From contig NZ_CP098401.1 in the NCBI RefSeq assembly GCF_023674425.1, positions 2,711,501 through 2,775,500 on the forward strand: a stretch of 64,000 nt of DNA. Reading direction: 5' to 3'. The notes beneath the pieces were generated by a model, which saw nothing but the letters and a program-made list of their open reading frames with translations, was not told the origin of the DNA and did no database searches. Origin of the DNA: Sphingomonas donggukensis (GTDB taxonomy: Bacteria; Pseudomonadota; Alphaproteobacteria; Sphingomonadales; Sphingomonadaceae). Positions 16,356-22,827 of the stretch are shown in pieces (position 1 is the stretch's first letter; the number at the start of each line of letters is the position of its first letter). The position numbers and the translations under genes are program-made.

Positions 16356-16497
16356 CGCGCCGACCCCACCGCCCGCGCGGTTTCGCCGCCTCGTCGCGGG
16401 GGCTCGCCTCATGATCGAGGTCGCGGCGGCGCAACAGATACCAGGCGGCGAGCAGCATCAGGCCGTGCGATATGCCGAGCGAGAAATTGTCGATCAT
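16348..16497 (-). CDS. Putative 49-residue membrane-anchored peptide overlapping the O-ligase gene
   Basis: A frame from ATG at 16497 to a TGA at 16348-16350, overlapping the first bases of the ligase gene by eight. It predicts MIDNFSLGISHGLMLLAAWY, one hydrophobic span of about 15-18 residues, then a basic and acidic tail. The frame cannot begin further upstream because a stop closes it with no start between. The overlap with the ligase start suggests translational coupling. No family was recognised. The frame covers most of what would otherwise be an unexplained 230-base gap. Confidence 0.5.
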   Translation of the reverse strand: MIDNFSLGISHGLMLLAAWYLLRRRDLDHEASPRDEAAKPRGRWGRRDA

Positions 16498-16587
16498 CTT
16501 GCCGCGCGCATCCCAAACCTTCGGACGGGCTTAGCCGTCCCCGGTTGACGCCACGTTAAACACCCGCGTGCCAGACCCGCGCTCACG

Positions 16588-17829
16588 ATGCGCATCCTCC
16601 ACATCCTCGACCACGGCCTGCCGCTTCAGAGCGGCTACACTTTCCGCACCCGCGCGATCCTGTCGGCGCAGATGCGGCGCGGGCACCGGGTGGCGGCGAT
16701 CACCGGCCCGCGCCAGCGCGCGCTGGGCGTCCCGTTCGAGACGGTCGACGGCATCGATTTCCATCGCACCCCGCCGGTCAACACGCTGCCCGCGCCGCTT
16801 GGCGAGCTGCGCGAGATCGCGACCTATGCGCGCCGCATCGACCAGGTGGTGCAGGAGTTTCGCCCCGACGTCCTCCACGCCCATTCGCCCGTCCTCGACG
16901 CGCTGGCCGCACTGAAAGTCGCGCGCGCCCGCCGCATCCCGCTGATGTACGAGATCCGCGCCTTCTGGGAGGACGCCGCGGTCGGCAACGGCACCGGCAC
17001 CGAAGGGTCGTGGAAATACCGCCTGACCCGCGCGGCGGAGACGTTCGCGGTGCGTCGCGCCGATGCCGTCGCGGTGATCTGCGATGGCCTGCGCCGCGAC
17101 CTCATCGCGCGCGGCATTGCAGGCGACAAGATCATGGTGTCGCCCAACGGCGTCGACCTGACGCTGTTCGGCGCGCCGGCGCCTGCCGATCCTGGTCTGG
17201 CGACGGAGCTCGGCCTGCTGGGTGCCGAGACGATCGGCTTCATCGGCAGCTTCTACGACTATGAAGGGCTCGACACGCTGATCGCGGCAATGCCCGCGCT
17301 CGTCGCCGCACGGCCCGCAGCGCGGCTGGTGATGGTCGGCGGTGGACCGATGGAGGAGGCGCTCCGCGCCCAGGCCGCCGCATCGAGCGCCGCCCACGCT
17401 ATTCGCTTCGTGGGTCGCGTGCCGCACGGCGATGTCGAGAAATATTACGGGCTGATCGACCTACTGGTCTATCCGCGCAAGCACATGCGGCTGACCGATC
17501 TGGTCACCCCCTTGAAACCGCTGGAGGCGATGGCGCAGCGCCGGCTGGTCGCCGCCTCCGACGTCGGCGGCCACCGCGAACTGATTCGCGACGGAGAGAC
17601 GGGAACGCTGTTCGCCCCCGACGATCCCGCCGCGCTCGCCCGCGCGGTCGCCGGCGTGTTCGTCGACCGCAGCGACTGGGACGCCCGCCGCGCCCGCGCC
17701 CGCGCCTTCGTGGAAACCGAGCGCGACTGGGCGACGAATGTCGCGCGCTACGACGGCGTTTACCAAAACATCACCGATGCTGCCGCAATGAAGCCTTCAT
17801 GGTCGCGTTCCCGATTCCACCGCGCGTGA
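16588..17829 (+). CDS. Glycosyltransferase, exosortase A system-associated (GT4 family)
   Basis: A 413-residue GT-B glycosyltransferase. The opening MRILHILDHGLPLQSGYTFR and FHRTPPVN match the exosortase-A-associated family very closely. The nucleotide-sugar binding half carries GFIGSFYDYEGLDTLI, MVGGGPMEE, and the Glu-rich site KPLEAMAQRRLVAASDVGGHRELI. It likely adds a hexose to a polysaccharide linked to the exosortase/PEP-CTERM system. It is divergent from the ligase/acyltransferase genes across about 90 bases. Its final 31 bases overlap the next gene's start. Confidence 0.88.
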   Translation: MRILHILDHGLPLQSGYTFRTRAILSAQMRRGHRVAAITGPRQRALGVPFETVDGIDFHRTPPVNTLPAPLGELREIATYARRIDQVVQEFRPDVLHAHSPVLDALAALKVARARRIPLMYEIRAFWEDAAVGNGTGTEGSWKYRLTRAAETFAVRRADAVAVICDGLRRDLIARGIAGDKIMVSPNGVDLTLFGAPAPADPGLATELGLLGAETIGFIGSFYDYEGLDTLIAAMPALVAARPAARLVMVGGGPMEEALRAQAAASSAAHAIRFVGRVPHGDVEKYYGLIDLLVYPRKHMRLTDLVTPLKPLEAMAQRRLVAASDVGGHRELIRDGETGTLFAPDDPAALARAVAGVFVDRSDWDARRARARAFVETERDWATNVARYDGVYQNITDAAAMKPSWSRSRFHRA

Positions 17830-18614
17830 AGCTGCCGTTGGCCCCGATCACCGCGGTCGCGGCGGGGCTGATGGTGGCTGCCGCATGCCTGCTGATTCCC
17901 GCTGACGTGCTGGAGGCGATGGTGAGCGCCAGCGGCATCCCCGCGCTGCTTCCCGCCGCCGCCCCGCCGCTCGGCCTGACCGCGCGGATCGCGCTTGCGG
18001 TCACCGCCGGCGCCGGCTTCGGCGCGCTCGCCTGGTGCGGCGCCTATGTCATCCTGGGCGGGGAGGGGGTCGTCACCCTGCGGGTGCCGCGGCGTGCCGC
18101 GCCGTTCGCGGTTCCGAAATTCGCCCTGCCATCGCTTCGTGGTTCCGACGCGCACCCCGACGCCCCGCCGCGTGCCCCGCTGATGGCGGCCCGCGATCTC
18201 GGCGTGCCGTTCCTGGAGGTGAAGGCAAAGCCCGCGCCGCCGGTCGAGGCCGACCTGCCGCGCGACCTCGACACGCCGCTCGCCGCGTTCGATCCCGCCG
18301 CGATTCCCGAATGCCCCGCCGCGCCGGTGCCGGTCCCCGCGCCGCTCGCCCGCCCGCGCCCCGCCGCGATCCAGCAGGCGGGTGAACGCTTCGAAAGCTT
18401 CGACCTGCCGCGCCCGGTCCCCAGCATCGCCCGCGGCACCCCGCGCCCGATCGCCGCGCCACAGACCGACGCCACCATCCACGCGCTGCTCGACCGCCTC
18501 GAACGCGGCATCGGCCGCCGCGCGGCACCGACGGAAGTGGACGCGGAAACCGCCGCCATCATCCACCGCGTCGACGGCACCCTTGCCGAATTGCGGAGAA
18601 TGGCGGCGCGGTAA
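17799..18614 (+). CDS. Putative membrane protein with two spans and a Pro/Ala-rich tail
   Basis: A 271-residue protein with two hydrophobic spans (about residues 12-35 and 58-88, LTARIALAVTAGAGFGALAWCGAYVI) followed by a long Ala/Pro-rich region and a C-terminal helical part (about 225-270: ATIHALLDRLERGIGRR ... TLAELRRMAAR). No enzyme motif is visible. The overlap of 31 bases with the glycosyltransferase gene suggests coupling, though no clear ribosome-binding site precedes ATG 17799. The low-complexity middle makes homology uncertain. Confidence 0.65.
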   Translation: MVAFPIPPRVKLPLAPITAVAAGLMVAAACLLIPADVLEAMVSASGIPALLPAAAPPLGLTARIALAVTAGAGFGALAWCGAYVILGGEGVVTLRVPRRAAPFAVPKFALPSLRGSDAHPDAPPRAPLMAARDLGVPFLEVKAKPAPPVEADLPRDLDTPLAAFDPAAIPECPAAPVPVPAPLARPRPAAIQQAGERFESFDLPRPVPSIARGTPRPIAAPQTDATIHALLDRLERGIGRRAAPTEVDAETAAIIHRVDGTLAELRRMAAR

Positions 18615-18652
18615 GGGGGAGGCTGATAAGGATTCCGACCTCAAACCAAAAT

Positions 18653-18773
18653 CCGTTCGCTTCGAGTAGGGATCGAGCGCAGTCGAGAGCCCGTATCGAG
18701 AAGTGCTCTCCATGAGGCACCAACCTCTCGATACGTCGTCTCGACAAGCTCGACGCCTACTCGAGGCGAACGG
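18653..18773. repeat. Palindromic repeat, family B (long form, left copy)
   Basis: A 121-base element whose outer arms begin CCGTTCGC-TTCGAGTAG and end CTCGAGGCGAACGG, with inner arms CGTATCGAGA / TCTCGATACG. Its reverse complement matches the copy at 20036-20155 over almost the whole length, so the two stand as an inverted pair around the S24-regulator locus. It sits between convergent genes. Confidence 0.85.
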
Positions 18774-18806
18774 ATGAGAAGGGGGCGTCGAGTGGAGTAA
18801 AGCTCC

Positions 18807-19121
18807 TCACCCCTCCTCGACCGTCAGCACCTCCACGTCCGCGACCACGCGCCCATCCGCGCGCACGATTCGCACCACCTGCACATCCGCCACCAGATGC
18901 CCCCGCACCGGAAGCTCGGCATCCTCCAGCTCGCCGATCCACGTGTCGGCATTCAGGTCGCGCGCCGCCGACAGCGTCAGCGCGTGGCGCGCGCCGACGA
19001 ACGTCGCGCTCGCCCAGCGCGTCGCTTTCCCCGCCGTCACCTCCAGCATCACCGCCGACCGCGCGGCGTCGGCGATCAGCGTGCGTTCCAGCAGCACGGC
19101 TGCGTCCGGCCCGCGGCTCAT
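18807..19121 (-). CDS. Conserved-looking hypothetical protein, 104 residues
   Basis: A small soluble protein without recognised domain, with segments ERTLIADAARSAVMLEV, WASATFVGARHALTLSA and a C-terminal beta-rich part GHLVADVQVVRIVRADGR. Its ATG overlaps the stop of the upstream 60-residue gene (ATGA), so the two form a coupled pair, both divergent from the S24-type regulator. A function linked to that regulator is possible, but nothing in the sequence shows what it is. Confidence 0.6.
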   Translation of the reverse strand: MSRGPDAAVLLERTLIADAARSAVMLEVTAGKATRWASATFVGARHALTLSAARDLNADTWIGELEDAELPVRGHLVADVQVVRIVRADGRVVADVEVLTVEEG

Positions 19122-19300
19122 GCCCGGCCCTCCGGATGGGCGGCGATGAAGGCCTTGATCCGCGCCACCATGTCCGGCCCCGGCACCCGCCCGCGCGCCA
19201 TGTCGCCGACGAGTCGCGGATCGTTCGCGACGCCCCGCCCGAACTTCGTCGGGGGCATGCCCGTCGCCTTCAGATATTTGTGCACCACCATCAAAACCAT
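19118..19300 (-). CDS. Small putative helix-turn-helix protein, 60 residues
   Basis: A 60-residue basic protein. The stretch KATGMPPTKFGRGVANDP followed by LVGDMARGRVPGPDMVARI resembles a short Cro/XRE-like helix-turn-helix in which a Ser/Thr-x-Phe-Gly turn precedes the recognition helix. DNA binding is inferred from this likeness only. It overlaps the following gene by four bases and is divergent from the S24-type regulator across a 92-base region containing a small palindrome. Confidence 0.6.
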   Translation of the reverse strand: MVLMVVHKYLKATGMPPTKFGRGVANDPRLVGDMARGRVPGPDMVARIKAFIAAHPEGRA

Positions 19301-19362
19301 CGTCCCCGAGTCCTTTCGCCGCGAGTCATGTTCGTGATCTGTTCCGCAAAATCCAACTTGTC

Positions 19363-19376
19363 TAGGATAATTCCTA
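19363..19376. promoter_or_regulatory. Candidate operator between divergent small gene and S24 regulator
   Basis: A perfect palindrome TAGGA-TAAT-TCCTA in the 92-base divergent region, 17 bases before the GTG of the S24-type regulator. The AT-rich centre resembles a -10 box, so a bound repressor would block initiation. Autoregulation by the adjacent regulator is inferred. Confidence 0.4.
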
Positions 19377-19392
19377 CGACTATGGTGCGGTC

Positions 19393-20007
19393 GTGGACGA
19401 GGCCGCCCAACGCACCGCGCTTAGCGCCCTGATCGCCCGCGACGGCGTCAGCCTGGCGACGCTGTCACGCGTCGCGGGGCGCAATGCGGCGTGGATGCAG
19501 CAGTATCTGCGCCGCGGTACGCCGCGCCTGCTGCCGGAGCGGGAGCGGGGGGCGCTCGCGCGGTTCTTCGGCGTCGCCGATGCGGCGCTCGGCGGACCGG
19601 TCGAGCCCGCGCTGGTGCAAGTGCCGCGGCTGGCGATCCGCGTGTCGGCGGGGCCGGGTCGCTTCGTGACCGACGAACGTGCCGTTGCCGGCGCCGGCTA
19701 CGCCCGCGCCGACCTCGACCGGCTGGGCGTCGCCCCGGCCAATGCCGCGATCTTCGAGGTATCGGGCGATTCGATGTGGCCAACCCTCCACGACGGCGAC
19801 CGTATCCTCGTCGACCGCGCCCGCCGCGCCGGCGGCGGCGCCCGCGCGATCTGGGTGATCCGCACCGGCGATACGCTGCACGTGAAGCGGCTGCTGGCCG
19901 ATGGCGATGCGTGGCGGATCGTCAGCGACAATGCGGCGGAGGAGACGCGGGGGCGGGGCGAGGTGGAGGTGCTCGGCCGGGTGATGCAGCTGGTGCGGGC
20001 GCTGTAG
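19393..20007 (+). CDS. S24 peptidase-like (LexA/CI-type) transcriptional regulator
   Basis: A 204-residue protein with an N-terminal helix-turn-helix-like region (about 5-65, SLATLSRVAGRNAAWMQQYL) and a C-terminal S24 self-cleaving peptidase domain (about 115-200). The catalytic dyad is visible: Ser127 in SGDSMWPTL and Lys165 in LHVKRLL. Proteins of this plan are phage-type or SOS-type repressors that may cleave themselves. An Ala-Gly cleavage pair fits AVAGAGYAR (about 97-105). No phage genes surround it, so it looks like a chromosomal regulator. The start is a GTG at 19393. Confidence 0.85.
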   Translation: MDEAAQRTALSALIARDGVSLATLSRVAGRNAAWMQQYLRRGTPRLLPERERGALARFFGVADAALGGPVEPALVQVPRLAIRVSAGPGRFVTDERAVAGAGYARADLDRLGVAPANAAIFEVSGDSMWPTLHDGDRILVDRARRAGGGARAIWVIRTGDTLHVKRLLADGDAWRIVSDNAAEETRGRGEVEVLGRVMQLVRAL

Positions 20008-20035
20008 GGGGGCTTCTAACCCGCCAGCAATTTAT

Positions 20036-20155
20036 CCGTTCGCCTCGAGTAGTCGTCGAGCCTGTCGAGACGACGTATTGAGAGGTCGGTGCCCCGAGAG
20101 ACGCCCTCTCGATACGGGCTCTCGACTGCGCTCGATCCCTACTCGAGGCGAACGG
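20036..20155. repeat. Palindromic repeat, family B (long form, right copy)
   Basis: A 120-base element opposite in orientation to the copy at 18653. It begins CCGTTCGCCTCGAGTAG and ends CTCGAGGCGAACGG. It starts 29 bases after the S24-regulator stop codon and lies between convergent genes. Confidence 0.85.
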
Positions 20156-20196
20156 TGGGGTTTCGGCGGATATGCAAACCGGGGGTGTCCCTAGAG

Positions 20197-20218
20197 CCCT
20201 CTCCCCTTGGGGAGAGGG
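20197..20218. terminator. GC-rich hairpin
   Basis: Perfect ten-base arms CCCTCTCCCC / GGGGAGAGGG around TT, downstream of the S24-regulator gene and of the convergent 64-residue gene. No T-run follows. It may be a terminator or a short repeat of a third type. Confidence 0.45.
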
Positions 20219-20251
20219 TTGGGAGAGGGGGATGTCTCACCGAGATTGGAC

Positions 20252-20446
20252 CTACCCCCGCCGATCCCGCATCCACAGAAGCAGCGCGATTCCTCCGCCC
20301 ACCGCGGCCCCCACCAGGAAGCCGACCGTCGGCTGGTGCACCACGAAGCCGATCGCCGCGCCGACGACCAGCGACAGGACGATCGGCGCGCCGGCACCCT
20401 TCGGATTGCGGTTGGGCGCGGGCGGGCGGGTGTCCGGGATCGTCAT
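20252..20446 (-). CDS. Putative small membrane protein, two spans, 64 residues
   Basis: Starts ATG at 20446 (MTIPDTRPPAPNRN) and has two hydrophobic helices, APIVLSLVVGAAIGFVV and VGFLVGAAVGGGIALLLW, joined by a short loop, ending in the basic tail MRDRRG. The polar N-terminus and glycine-rich spans resemble small glycine-zipper membrane proteins. Function unknown. It is divergent from the gene at 20594. Confidence 0.6.
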   Translation of the reverse strand: MTIPDTRPPAPNRNPKGAGAPIVLSLVVGAAIGFVVHQPTVGFLVGAAVGGGIALLLWMRDRRG

Positions 20447-20593
20447 GGCCGGCGTCTGCCATGTCCTGTGCCGGGACGCCACCGTCCCGTCGCGGGACCG
20501 GTGGCACGCGCCCGCGAAATTCGTTTACCGTCGTCTGCCGCCCGCATCCTCGCAGGCCTCCGGTCTGGCACGCCCCTTGTGTGGCTGGCCGCG

Positions 20594-20827
20594 ATGTTCA
20601 TCGACGATCCCTTCGCTCTGCCCGTCCCGTATCTCTCCGACCGGGCGACCCTGACCGATGCCGACGCGCTGATCGCGACGTACGGCGACGACGCCGGCTA
20701 CGAGGCGGCGAGCCGCGCCGATCATGGGCGCGATCAGGGCAATGCGGTCAGCTTCGCGCGCTGGCGGCAGGTCGAACGCCTCATCGCGTTCCTCGCGAGC
20801 GACGAAGCGGTCGGCACCGTCCACTAA
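20594..20827 (+). CDS. Small conserved-looking hypothetical protein, 77 residues
   Basis: Encodes MFIDDPFALPVPYLSDR followed by an acidic, helix-rich sequence with FARWRQVERLIAFLASDE near the C-terminus. The pattern of conserved-looking aromatic and acidic residues suggests a real protein, but no domain is recognised. It lies 41 bases upstream of tamA on the same strand and may share its transcript. Confidence 0.6.
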   Translation: MFIDDPFALPVPYLSDRATLTDADALIATYGDDAGYEAASRADHGRDQGNAVSFARWRQVERLIAFLASDEAVGTVH

Positions 20828-20868
20828 ACCATTGTCGCGGCGCGCTCCCCCGCGCTAGGGTGGCGCTC

Positions 20869-22827
20869 ATGTTCGGGCCCGTCCGCCGGCGCCGCGTGAT
20901 GGCCGCTGCCTGGCTCGCGCTCGCGCCGATCACCGCTCACGCGCAGGACGCGCCCGCCCCGCCGCAGCCGCCGGTCGGGCCGGATACGCTCGACCCGATG
21001 TCGCCGATGGCGCCGCTGCCCGGCATCGGCGTCGACTGGCCCGATCTCGCCGCCGCGCCGCTCGACCAGGACGCGGCCTCCGCCGAGCGCGCGCAGATCG
21101 CGCCGGAAACGCGCTACAGCTATGTGGTCACCGGCATCGACGGCATCGGCAGCGACCTGCTGCGCCAGCGGTTCGACGCCGCCTCGACGCTGCGCGCCAA
21201 CCGCGGCGACACCGCGCTCTCGGCACAGATCGACCGCCGCGCGCGCGAGGATTCGGCGCTGCTCGAAAGCCTCCTGCGATCGGAGGGTTATTACGACGCC
21301 CGCGTCACCACCCGGGTCGAACCGCAGGCGGGCGCGCTGGTCGTCACGCTCGATGCCGAGCCCGGCACGCTGTACCGCTTCGCCGGCGTCACGCTCGCCG
21401 GGGTGGAAGGGGCGGGCGCCAAGGCCCAGAGTTTGCGCGATGCGTTCGGCCTGGCCGCGGACGCGCCGGTCAACAATGACACGATCGCCGCCGCCGAGGA
21501 CCGGTTGCGCACGGCGGTCGGCGAAGAGGGGTTCGCGTTCGGGACGGTCGGCGAACCGCAGATCGTCGTCGATCGCGCCACCCGCACCGCGACGCTCGAC
21601 CTGACGCTCGCGCCCGGCACCCAGCGCCGTTTCGGGCGCATCCGCATGGACGACACCCGCATCTTCGGGCCCGACCACGTTCAGGATATCGCCCGCTTCA
21701 CGCCCGGCCAGGAATATGACGCCTCCGCGCTCGCCGACCTGCGCCGCGCGCTGATCCAGACCGGGCTTGTCTCGTCGGTGAAGGTCGAGCCCGTAGAGGG
21801 CGCCGATACCGCCACCGTCGATGTCGCCGTCGCGCTTGAACCCGCGCCGCCGCGCACGATCGCGGGCGAGCTCGGCTACGGCACCGGCGAGGGCGCGCGC
21901 GCGGAAGTCAGCTGGACCCACCGCAACCTGTTCCCACCCGAAGGCGCGCTGACCGTGCGCGGCGTGCTCGGCACGCGCGAGCAGCTCGGCAGCGTCGTCT
22001 TCCGCCGCAACAATTTCAACGGGCGCGACCGCGTTCTCACGCTCCAGCTGTCCGCCGCCCATACCGAGCGCGACGCCTATGAGGCGGACACGCTCCAGCT
22101 GGCCGGTTCGCTCGAACGCCAGACCAACATCTTCTTCCAGAAGGCGTGGACGTGGTCGCTGGGCGCCGAGCTGGTCGCCACCGACGAGCGCGACGTCATC
22201 CTCGCAACCGGGGCACTACGCCGCCGCACCTATTTCATCGGCGCATTGCCGACGAGCCTCACCTACGACGGCTCCGACGACCTGCTCAACCCGACCCGCG
22301 GTTTCCGTCTGGGCGGGCGCTTCAGCCCGGAGGCGTCGCTGTCGGGCAGCGTATTCGGCTATGCCCGCATCCAGGTGGACGCCAGCGTCTATCGCCCGGT
22401 CACCCCGACCGTCGTCGCCGCCGCGCGCATCCGCCTCGGCACCATCGCCGGCGCGCCGCGTGACGCGATCGCCCCGTCGCGGCGCTTCTACGCCGGTGGC
22501 GGCGCGTCGGTGCGCGGCTATGGCTATCAGTCGATCGGCCCCCGCGACCTGAACAACGACCCGATCGGCGGACGCAGCCTCACCGAATTCTCGATCGAGG
22601 CGCGGGTGAAGGCGTTCGGCAATTTCGGCATCGTGCCGTTCCTCGACGGCGGCAACATCTACACCTCGCCGCTGCCGAAATTCTCGCAGTTCCGTTACGG
22701 CGCGGGGCTCGGCGTGCGCTATTATTCGAATTTCGGCCCGATCCGCATCGACGTGGGCACGCCGCTCAATCCGCAGCCGGGCGATCCCCGTATCGGCGTG
22801 TACGTCTCGCTGGGCCAGGCTTTTTGA
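20869..22827 (+). CDS. tamA: Outer membrane assembly factor TamA (BamA/Omp85 family)
   Basis: A 652-residue Omp85 protein. A signal peptide (MAAAWLALAPITAHAQ, cut after about residue 26) precedes a Pro-rich stretch, POTRA-type domains (about residues 85-340, GYYDARVTTRVEP and RFGRIRMDDTRIF) and a C-terminal 16-strand barrel (about 345-652). The signature loop-6 motif GGGASVRGYGYQ, with the conserved Arg-Gly-Tyr, is intact, and the chain ends in Phe (GQAF), typical of barrel proteins. With TamB it helps insert outer-membrane proteins or moves phospholipids. The start at 20869 fits the signal peptide; longer frames run back through the upstream repeat. Confidence 0.92.
   Translation: MFGPVRRRRVMAAAWLALAPITAHAQDAPAPPQPPVGPDTLDPMSPMAPLPGIGVDWPDLAAAPLDQDAASAERAQIAPETRYSYVVTGIDGIGSDLLRQRFDAASTLRANRGDTALSAQIDRRAREDSALLESLLRSEGYYDARVTTRVEPQAGALVVTLDAEPGTLYRFAGVTLAGVEGAGAKAQSLRDAFGLAADAPVNNDTIAAAEDRLRTAVGEEGFAFGTVGEPQIVVDRATRTATLDLTLAPGTQRRFGRIRMDDTRIFGPDHVQDIARFTPGQEYDASALADLRRALIQTGLVSSVKVEPVEGADTATVDVAVALEPAPPRTIAGELGYGTGEGARAEVSWTHRNLFPPEGALTVRGVLGTREQLGSVVFRRNNFNGRDRVLTLQLSAAHTERDAYEADTLQLAGSLERQTNIFFQKAWTWSLGAELVATDERDVILATGALRRRTYFIGALPTSLTYDGSDDLLNPTRGFRLGGRFSPEASLSGSVFGYARIQVDASVYRPVTPTVVAAARIRLGTIAGAPRDAIAPSRRFYAGGGASVRGYGYQSIGPRDLNNDPIGGRSLTEFSIEARVKAFGNFGIVPFLDGGNIYTSPLPKFSQFRYGAGLGVRYYSNFGPIRIDVGTPLNPQPGDPRIGVYVSLGQAF

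Noticed and set aside
19393..20007. A prophage remnant around the S24-type regulator
   Set aside because: No integrase, structural or replication genes and no attachment repeats of phage type are nearby; the two flanking elements belong to a repeat family found elsewhere in the window.
20089..20868. A long N-terminal extension of TamA reading back to 20089
   Set aside because: The extension would run through the repeat, the GC-rich hairpin and the 77-residue gene, and would bury the signal peptide that starts at 20869.
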